This document shows, piece after piece, positions 1 through 4,732 of a stretch of DNA of 7,038 bases. The position numbers and the translations under genes are program-made. The stretch's first letter is position 1. The number at the start of each line of letters is the position of its first letter. Source of the stretch: Chitinophagales bacterium (GTDB lineage: Bacteria > Bacteroidota > Bacteroidia > Chitinophagales > Chitinophagaceae); contig JANXYS010000356.1 of the NCBI GenBank assembly GCA_025355935.1, forward strand, positions 1 through 7,038, read 5' to 3'. The notes under the pieces are model-generated. The model did not search any database. It saw only the letters and a list, made by a program, of their open reading frames with translations, and was not told where the DNA came from.

Positions 1-1598
1 GCCTGAATTGTTGTGCCGTGTTATTATACCTCAAGATACCAGCCTTTATTATTTCACAAAGGATGAAGGCGCTTACCCCTGTAGAAATGAGGCTTGAATT
101 GAAACAGGGAAATGCCAACTGCTCTATTATTAATGACTCGTATAGCTCCGACATAAATTCATTGGCCATAGCGCTTGAATTTCTGCAGCAGCAGCAACAG
201 CATAATCAGCGAACCGTTATTTTAAGTGATGTATTGCAGGCCGGACTCTCACCTGACCGGCTATATAAATTTATAGCTGATATTGTTGCCGAAAAGAAGC
301 TTTACCGGTTAATTGGCATTGGAGAGCATATGGTTAAATATGCAGGATTCTTCAAGATACAAAACAAAAGTTTTTTCCTTGATACTGCCGATTTTATGGC
401 CCATTTGCCCGCGCTGAATTTCAGGGATGAAACTATTCTTCTAAAAGGCGCCCGGGTTTTTGAATTTGAAAAGATCAGCAATGCACTCGAGCAAAAAACG
501 CATCAAACCCTGCTTGAAATTGACCTTTCTGCCATCCGTCATAACCTCGGGGCATATCGGAATACCCTTGCCCCGGGGGTAAAAATGATGGCCATGGTTA
601 AAGCCTTCAGCTATGGCAGCGGCAGTTTCGAAATTGCCAACCTCTTACAATATTCATCTGTGGATTATCTCGCCGTCGCCTACGCCGATGAAGGCGTTGC
701 TCTTCGTCAAGCCGGTATACGATTACCCGTGATGGTTATGAACGCAGATGTTTCGGCTTTTGAGAGCATTGTGAAGTTTCAATTGCAACCAGAAATTTAC
801 TCATTTAAAATTTTTAATGACTTCCGGCAATTCTTACAGCAGAAAAACATCCATGGTTACCCGGTTCATATAAAGCTGGATACTGGCATGCACCGGCTTG
901 GATTTCAGGAAGCAGATATGCCGCAGCTTTGCGATGATTTAAGGGGACAGTCCGAATTTAAAATTGAAACGGTCTTCTCTCACCTGGTGGCGAGCGACGA
1001 GGCGATTCATGATCATTTCACAGAGCAGCAGAGCCAGACATTTTTACAAATGTCAGAAAAGCTCCAGGCAGTTACCGCAGAACCTTTTCTCCGCCATCTT
1101 GCAAACACTTCTGCAATCAGCAGATTGCCGCAATTACAACTTGATATGGTGCGATTAGGCATTGGCTTATACGGCGTAGATTCCAATACAGCCATGCAGT
1201 CTCGCTTAAATAATGTAGCTACGCTTAAAACCACGATTGCACAAATAAAACACGTCAAGGCTGGCGAGAGCGTCGGCTATAGCCGTAAAGGAATACTTAC
1301 CCAAAACTCTACTATCGCAACTGTACGGATAGGTTACGCGGACGGCTTCCGCCGTAGCTTTGGAAATGGAAAAGGGAAGATGCTTGTAAATGGCCGGCTC
1401 GCAAATATCGTGGGCAATGTATGCATGGATATGACGATGATTGATATAACAGGAATGGATGTGCGCGAAGGCGACGAAGTAATTGTATTCGGTCCTCACC
1501 TCCCGGTATATACGCTGGCAGCGTGGGGAGATACGATACCGTACGAGATCCTTACCAATATTTCGCAGCGGGTTAAAAGGGTTTATTTTGATACCTGA
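1..1598 (+). CDS. MurF-alanine racemase fusion (UDP-MurNAc-tripeptide:D-Ala-D-Ala ligase / alanine racemase), 5' end cut off by window edge
   Basis: Bifunctional cytoplasmic peptidoglycan enzyme: the racemase half makes D-alanine from L-alanine with PLP, and the MurF half adds D-Ala-D-Ala to the UDP-MurNAc tripeptide using ATP. The frame is open to the left edge (no stop before the GTG at 18), so that GTG is internal and the true start lies outside. About 155 residues of the MurF C-terminal domain are visible, including EMRLELKQG and IINDSYSSD (nt 126-152), the counterpart of the MurF DxYNANP motif. The racemase starts near nt 505 (LLEIDLSAIRHNL) and is full length, about 365 residues. Its PLP lysine is in MVKAFSYGSG (codon 600-602), the second catalytic base Tyr in VGYSRKG (codon 1278-1280), and RIGYADGF and NVCMDMTMID are present. 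Fusions of this type usually run to about 800 residues, so the MurF ATPase region is upstream. MurF-Alr fusions are established in Bacteroidota. Nothing in the visible part looks broken. Confidence 0.96.
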   Translation, partial: LNCCAVLLYLKIPAFIISQRMKALTPVEMRLELKQGNANCSIINDSYSSDINSLAIALEFLQQQQQHNQRTVILSDVLQAGLSPDRLYKFIADIVAEKKLYRLIGIGEHMVKYAGFFKIQNKSFFLDTADFMAHLPALNFRDETILLKGARVFEFEKISNALEQKTHQTLLEIDLSAIRHNLGAYRNTLAPGVKMMAMVKAFSYGSGSFEIANLLQYSSVDYLAVAYADEGVALRQAGIRLPVMVMNADVSAFESIVKFQLQPEIYSFKIFNDFRQFLQQKNIHGYPVHIKLDTGMHRLGFQEADMPQLCDDLRGQSEFKIETVFSHLVASDEAIHDHFTEQQSQTFLQMSEKLQAVTAEPFLRHLANTSAISRLPQLQLDMVRLGIGLYGVDSNTAMQSRLNNVATLKTTIAQIKHVKAGESVGYSRKGILTQNSTIATVRIGYADGFRRSFGNGKGKMLVNGRLANIVGNVCMDMTMIDITGMDVREGDEVIVFGPHLPVYTLAAWGDTIPYEILTNISQRVKRVYFDT

Positions 1599-1936
1599 GA
1601 CGCGCGACTTATTGATTGGCCCGACACTTATCGGGGACGCCTTCGTACCTAACTAATATTTAGATAGACATCAGCATTAAAACAAGTGATGAAGAAGCCT
1701 ACCGGCTCCTAACCCGGCGGGAATTATATCGCGTGCGTCCTTGAAGAGAGCAAAATGTCATTTAGTTAATTGTAAGCCTCCAATCACTCACTTTGACTAT
1801 TAAACATCTTGTAATATTCATAAGTATTCCCCTCACATAGCTGTAACGCCGCATTACTGAATCAAAGAGCATATAAAAATTTCAGTTCTTGTAATAAAAC
1901 ATATCGAACTGCTACTAATATAAAAAATGCATAAAT
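1599..1936. other. 338-bp non-coding spacer with a GC-richer, inverted-repeat-rich first half
   Basis: I see no convincing gene on either strand here. Nt 1599-1739 are clearly richer in G+C than the AT-rich remainder and carry several short inverted repeats: GACGCGCGA at 1599-1607 against TCGC-GT-GCGTC at 1729-1739, CCCGA/TCGGG at 1620-1635, and CC..CCGG/CCGG..GG at 1698-1721. Nt 1740-1936 are AT-rich, contain the direct repeat TCTTGTAATA at 1807-1816 and 1887-1896, and presumably hold the promoter of the small gene at 1937. I found no clear match to the Bacteroidota TTG / TAnnTTTG promoter pattern. Confidence 0.6.
1620..1635 (+). terminator. Possible stem-loop after the murF-alr fusion
   Basis: CCCGA, loop CACTTA, TCGGG form a 5-bp GC-rich hairpin 21 nt after the stop codon. 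It lies where a transcription terminator would be expected, but no T-tract follows, so a rho-independent call is weak. From memory, the core resembles the CCCGATAGCTATCGGG-type palindromes found in spacers of many Bacteroidota, with a few changes. Confidence 0.3.
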
Positions 1937-2206
1937 ATGAAACAAGAACTTGTTCTTAAAAATTGCTCTAAATCCACACGGATAAATCGCGTAGCTTATA
2001 GTCTCTATATGATGCTTGTCATTTATTTTTTTGTAAAAGGTGATTATGTCTGGGCATTCACAAATCTTGGTATCGCCCTTATATTTGATCCTTTTGACTC
2101 AACTGTCAAATGGCAGCTTAGACCACTACACCAGAAGGCATGGCTGCTTTCTCATGTAGCGCTTATGTTAACAGGGTTAATTTATCTGTATTTTCATAAG
2201 CATTGA
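1937..2206 (+). CDS. Small three-helix membrane protein of unknown function (89 aa)
   Basis: An 89-residue protein with a basic N-terminus (about residues 1-18) and three likely membrane segments at about 17-33, 36-51 and 68-86. The second segment ends in a distinctive LGIALIFDPFD stretch, followed by a polar loop VKWQLRPLHQKAWL. That pattern is familiar from small hypothetical proteins of Sphingobacteriaceae and relatives, which supports a real gene; this recall was not checked by search. No catalytic motif is visible and I assign no function. The start is the ATG at 1937, which gives a sensible N-terminus; no Shine-Dalgarno sequence precedes it, which is normal for the phylum. It stands alone, with about 340 bp of spacer before and 230 bp after, and is presumably transcribed on its own. 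Confidence 0.75.
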   Translation: MKQELVLKNCSKSTRINRVAYSLYMMLVIYFFVKGDYVWAFTNLGIALIFDPFDSTVKWQLRPLHQKAWLLSHVALMLTGLIYLYFHKH

Positions 2207-2336
2207 TGACTCATTTAAATTAAAAAGGATAAGGAACACCAACTTTTGGCGAGGTATAACAAAACGGCGATTAAGGATAGCGGGAACCATGTTTGTAACG
2301 AAGTAGTGTTTTGAACGCAACAGACGTTATTAGCAC

Positions 2337-2351
2337 AAGCGCAACGCTTTT
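2337..2351 (+). terminator. Weak hairpin with short T-run after the small membrane protein gene
   Basis: AAGCG, loop CAA, CGCTT followed by TT makes a 5-bp stem ending in four Ts (2348-2351). It lies about 130 nt past the stop at 2206 and 90 nt before the sigma-factor gene, so it could end the upstream transcript. The stem and T-run are both short and a chance match is possible. Confidence 0.2.
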
Positions 2352-2438
2352 CCTGGCTCAGTCGCTTCGCATTCGAATATTACCTGAAACAATAAATTGA
2401 TTAGGAATTAGTACAGTTACCGCAATTAATGTAAATAA

Positions 2439-2521
2439 GTGAGCGAAAAAGAATTCTTATCACACCTAACGGCGCATCAGAACATTATCTACAAGCTCGT
2501 GCATCTCTATGCAAAAAGCTC
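2439..2521 (+). pseudogene. Displaced 5' end of the ECF sigma-factor gene (out of frame with the body)
   Basis: The GTG at 2439, directly preceded by an in-frame TAA, starts MSEKEFLSHLTAHQNIIYKL, then VHLYA: a typical N-terminus of Bacteroidota ECF sigma factors (first helix of region 2). After the first copy of a 23-bp repeat (2493-2515) this frame is wrong: it continues as unrelated sequence and stops at 2654 after 71 codons. The proper continuation (VHLYANTEEDKKDLYQE) is in another frame from 2522. Removing one repeat copy gives a single uninterrupted frame from 2439 to 2935, 157 residues, the normal size for the family. This segment is therefore the N-terminus of the same gene, separated by a duplication-induced frameshift. 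Confidence 0.8.
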
Positions 2522-2538
2522 GTGCATCTCTATGCAAA
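2493..2538 (+). repeat. Exact 23-bp tandem duplication inside the sigma-factor gene
   Basis: Two identical, directly adjacent copies, 2493-2515 and 2516-2538. Each begins AAGCTCGTGCATC and ends TATGCAAA. The flanking bases differ (C at 2492 against A at 2515; A at 2516 against T at 2539), so the unit is exactly 23 bp. Because 23 is not a multiple of three, the duplication shifts the reading frame. In the first copy the unit encodes KLVHLYA. Confidence 0.97.
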
Positions 2539-2935
2539 TACGGAAGAGGATAAAAAGGACTTGTACCAGGAAATTGTATTACAGGCATGGAAATCATTTT
2601 CAGCTTTTAGAGGAGATGCAAAATTCAGCACCTGGTTATATCGCCTTTGCCTGAACACAATCTTCACTATTCAACGGAAACCAAACAGGATTGATTATAC
2701 CAATACTGCAAAGTTTGAAGAGACTTATTTTACTATGTCAGGCAACGAAGAAGTGGATAGACTTTACAAAGCCATCCGAACCCTGTCTGATACCGAAAGG
2801 GCCATCATTTCGCTTCATTTAGATGGCTATAGTAATACCGAGGTAGGAGTATTAATTGGCATCACCACAAACTTCGTAGGCGTAAAGCTTTACAGGATTA
2901 AACAACAATTGGCAACACTACTAAAAAATCTATGA
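2522..2935 (+). CDS. ECF-type RNA polymerase sigma factor, body of a frameshifted gene
   Basis: Sigma-70 family, extracytoplasmic-function type: it would direct RNA polymerase to a small set of promoters under control of a membrane partner. The 137 codons from GTG 2522 hold most of region 2 (DLYQEIVLQAWKSFSAFRGDAKFSTWLYRLCLN, about residues 13-45 of this frame, shown here as a motif span with key DxYQE, W, F.G and STWLYR residues) and a complete region 4 helix-turn-helix (LSDTERAIIS, then GYSNTEVGVLIGITTNFVGVK, ending in LYRIKQQL). The first about 20 residues of the family lie in another frame upstream, displaced by a 23-bp duplication. GTG 2522 lies within the second repeat copy and is the first usable start in this frame; whether it is used is unknown, and the product would lack the first helix of region 2. 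The stop overlaps the next gene's start as ATGA, implying translational coupling to the membrane protein. Family assignment is firm; present function is doubtful. Confidence 0.85.
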   Translation: MHLYANTEEDKKDLYQEIVLQAWKSFSAFRGDAKFSTWLYRLCLNTIFTIQRKPNRIDYTNTAKFEETYFTMSGNEEVDRLYKAIRTLSDTERAIISLHLDGYSNTEVGVLIGITTNFVGVKLYRIKQQLATLLKNL

Positions 2936-3540
2936 TGGACATCGAGAATATTTGGCAACAAAGTAGTGGCAGCGATGACAGCTTAAATAGCCTGATTCAA
3001 CAAGACAACTTTGCTAGTCTTCAGTCTAGATTGCCTTTAAGCAAATTAAAGAAGAATCTCTTGATGAGCATGATTTGGGCATTAATCATAACGGCAGGTT
3101 ACATCATTATATTCTTTTACATTCACTTTTGGCAGATATACCTTTTCCTTGGGGTTTTAGTTATTTTTAATTCCTGGATAATGTTTGAAAGTTGGAGGCT
3201 TTATAAAGCCACGCCTTCTCTAATTACGACCTCTAATTCTCTAAAGGATGAGCTTATTATCAATTATACAAGCTTGCAAAGATGGTGGTCGCTACAACTA
3301 AAAGTTTGCCTGGTAGTTTACCCAATTGCAACGGCCGGTGGCTTTATTATAGGAGGAGTGCTTAGTTCGGGAAAATCAGTAGAGGATTTTTTATATAATC
3401 CGAGAATGTTAGGAATTTTAGGGATCACCATATTAATATTTATGCCTTTATCATTTTATGCCGCTAAATGGGTGTTCAATCATGCATATGGCAAACATCT
3501 GAAAAAAATGAAGATTTTAATCGATGAATTATCTAATTAG
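2932..3540 (+). CDS. Four-helix membrane protein, putative anti-sigma partner of the ECF sigma factor (202 aa)
   Basis: Begins at ATG 2932, overlapping the sigma-factor stop by 4 nt (ATGA); the ATG at 2935 is an equally possible start. The first about 40 residues are soluble and polar (DIENIWQQ...NSLIQQDNF...LSKLKKN), a plausible cytoplasmic sigma-binding segment. Four membrane segments follow at about 43-63, 68-88, 122-144 and 159-182, then a basic tail. Bacteroidota ECF sigma genes are often followed by such a protein, so an anti-sigma or signal-transducing role is likely. It is inferred from position and topology: I see no zinc-binding anti-sigma motif and no FecR-like domain. The gene itself is intact although the sigma gene upstream is frameshifted, so it may now act on a defective partner or be poorly translated if coupling is lost. 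Confidence 0.8.
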   Translation: MMDIENIWQQSSGSDDSLNSLIQQDNFASLQSRLPLSKLKKNLLMSMIWALIITAGYIIIFFYIHFWQIYLFLGVLVIFNSWIMFESWRLYKATPSLITTSNSLKDELIINYTSLQRWWSLQLKVCLVVYPIATAGGFIIGGVLSSGKSVEDFLYNPRMLGILGITILIFMPLSFYAAKWVFNHAYGKHLKKMKILIDELSN

Positions 3541-3974
3541 TTCTTTCAATGCTTCAACTTATAGATTTTTAAAAATAGCTAATTCAGGAAAAAAAGGCTG
3601 TTCTGTAATAAAAACGAGATTTCATTAGTTTACGAAGCTCGGCAGGCTCAGTACTAAGTCATCACGGCGACCCGGACACTGTGTTTAACCGCGTTACGTA
3701 CGATAGGGACATACACGAATATTGCCAGTTCAATAACCTAAAAAGTTTTAATTTTAATTCCAAATGGATCAAAAACCAGAAGGAAGGCTGTTCTTTAACC
3801 TGGTAAAATCGAAACCGTTAATAATTACAGCAATTGAGACGGTAAATGGATTTGTTAATGCGTGTTAAACGGAAATTAACGAATAGTGTACCAGCCTGAA
3901 GAGTGACGAAAAAGCCAACTAAAAGGATTTGGCTATTACGCTGGTCTTAGATTTCCCAAAAACCACCTCCTCAA
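3541..3974. other. 434-bp spacer before the methyltransferase gene; no convincing gene
   Basis: No frame of useful length is present on either strand. An open stretch of 34 codons (ATG 3764 to TAA 3868) reads as ordinary protein but is too short to call. Nt 3640-3715 are richer in G+C than the surroundings and include GCTCGGCAGGCTCAGTAC, reminiscent of dispersed spacer sequences seen in Bacteroidota. Two nested inverted repeats lie at 3890-3945, ending 29 nt before the methyltransferase start. AATTAG at 3534-3539 and CTAATT at 3578-3583 could pair as a weak stem after the membrane protein gene. I found no clear promoter. Confidence 0.5.
3890..3945 (+). promoter_or_regulatory. Nested inverted repeats upstream of the methyltransferase gene
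   Basis: ACCAGC (3890-3895) pairs with GCTGGT (3940-3945), and inside it AGCCAA (3913-3918) pairs with TTGGCT (3929-3934) across a 10-nt loop. Both stems are perfect 6-mers. The structure ends 29 nt before the ATG, so it could be a leader RNA structure, an upstream terminator or an operator. No T-tract follows directly. Confidence 0.3.
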
Positions 3975-4553
3975 ATGATCGAAAAAATAAATCATAAATT
4001 ACCACGAGCATATATTGACATCGATAAGGCTACAAAATCATCGGGGTTCACGATGTCCTCGGACGTTTTAACAGGTTCCTTATTAAGAACACTCGCCGCG
4101 TCTAAACCGGCAGGTTTGTTCCTTGAACTGGGCACAGGTACCGGACTTTCGACATCATGGATACTCGATGGAATGGATAATAAATCTAGCTTAGTATCAA
4201 TAGAGAATGATCCTGTGTTTTTGGAAATTGCTCGAAATAATTTGGGACTTGATGATCGCCTGAAACTGGTACTGGCAGACGGTGGTGAATGGGTAGAACA
4301 AAATGCAAGTAAAAAATTTGACTATATCTTTGCTGATACCTGGCACGGAAAATATCTGTTATTAGACGAAGTGCTTGCCATGTTAAATCGGGGTGGGTTG
4401 TACATAATAGATGATATGCTCCCTCAGCCTAATTGGCCGGAGGGGCACCAGGAAAAGGCAATAAAATTGATTGAATTCCTAGAGGCGAGAGATGACTTAA
4501 GGATAACTAAGCAGGTATGGGCTACAGGAATTGTGCTTGTTGTTAAGAAATAA
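3975..4553 (+). CDS. Class I SAM-dependent methyltransferase, O-methyltransferase-like (192 aa)
   Basis: Cytoplasmic Rossmann-fold methyltransferase. Motif I, LELGTGTGLST (residues 50-60), is the glycine-rich SAM-binding loop. Glu77 in VSIENDP is the acidic residue expected to hold the SAM ribose. ADGGEW (101-106) fits the adenine-contacting segment, FDYIFADTWHGKY (115-127) is motif IV with Asp121, and GGLYIIDDM (140-148) is motif V/VI with an Asp-Asp pair. The order and spacing resemble the catechol/caffeoyl-CoA O-methyltransferase-like group. A metal-dependent reaction through Asp121 and Asp146/147 is plausible but not proven. The substrate cannot be told from sequence. The protein is short but complete for this fold and ends on the expected final strand (GIVLVVKK). 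The ATG at 3975 is used because the N-terminus reads well; no Shine-Dalgarno is present. The gene stands alone with spacers of 434 bp and about 180 bp. Confidence 0.88.
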   Translation: MIEKINHKLPRAYIDIDKATKSSGFTMSSDVLTGSLLRTLAASKPAGLFLELGTGTGLSTSWILDGMDNKSSLVSIENDPVFLEIARNNLGLDDRLKLVLADGGEWVEQNASKKFDYIFADTWHGKYLLLDEVLAMLNRGGLYIIDDMLPQPNWPEGHQEKAIKLIEFLEARDDLRITKQVWATGIVLVVKK

Positions 4554-4650
4554 ATTGTCCTCTTAGGATGAGCTCAATATGATCTGCAGCGCGGACTCGC
4601 AAAAATGCTATGTTATGCTGAACCGATACCGGAAATATATTGTTTTAATA

Positions 4651-4676
4651 TTGAAATTAAAAACTGATTACGTTTT
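4651..4676 (+). promoter_or_regulatory. Weak Bacteroidota-type promoter candidate for the amidase gene
   Basis: TTG at 4651-4653 and TACGTTTT at 4669-4676 resemble the TTG / TAnnTTTG elements of the Bacteroidota primary sigma factor, with one mismatch in the second. The spacer is only 15 nt, shorter than usual. Transcription would begin near 4683, giving a leader of about 50 nt before ATG 4733. Confidence 0.2.
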
Positions 4677-4732
4677 TTACGCTGCCGTTGCCAGATGATA
4701 TCCTACCCACTTTAAACAATTTAATTTTATTT

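Noticed and set aside
964..1499. Several open stretches of 60-100 codons overlapping the racemase on both strands
   Set aside because: They overlap a well-recognised enzyme in other frames, carry no motifs, and have cysteine- and arginine-rich composition typical of off-frame reading.
1740..1936. Search for a TTG / TAnnTTTG promoter before the 89-residue gene
   Set aside because: The nearest match (TCACTTTG near 1788-1795 with a TTG 15 nt upstream) has a mismatch in a key base and a short spacer; too weak to list.
3640..3665. GC-rich tract with GCTCGGCAGGCTCAGTAC as a dispersed palindromic repeat
   Set aside because: It recalls common Bacteroidota spacer sequences, but I see no proper inverted repeat and no second copy in the window, so it cannot be called from this sequence alone.
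3964..3973. CACCTCCTC just before the methyltransferase start, resembling a ribosome-related motif
   Set aside because: On the plus strand it is the complement of a Shine-Dalgarno sequence, not the sequence itself. On the minus strand it reads GAGGAGG, but no start codon or open frame follows.
4688..4732. In-frame TTG at 4688 as the start of the amidase
   Set aside because: It would place 15 mostly uncharged residues before a complete signal peptide; ATG 4733 gives a normal signal peptide directly at the N-terminus.
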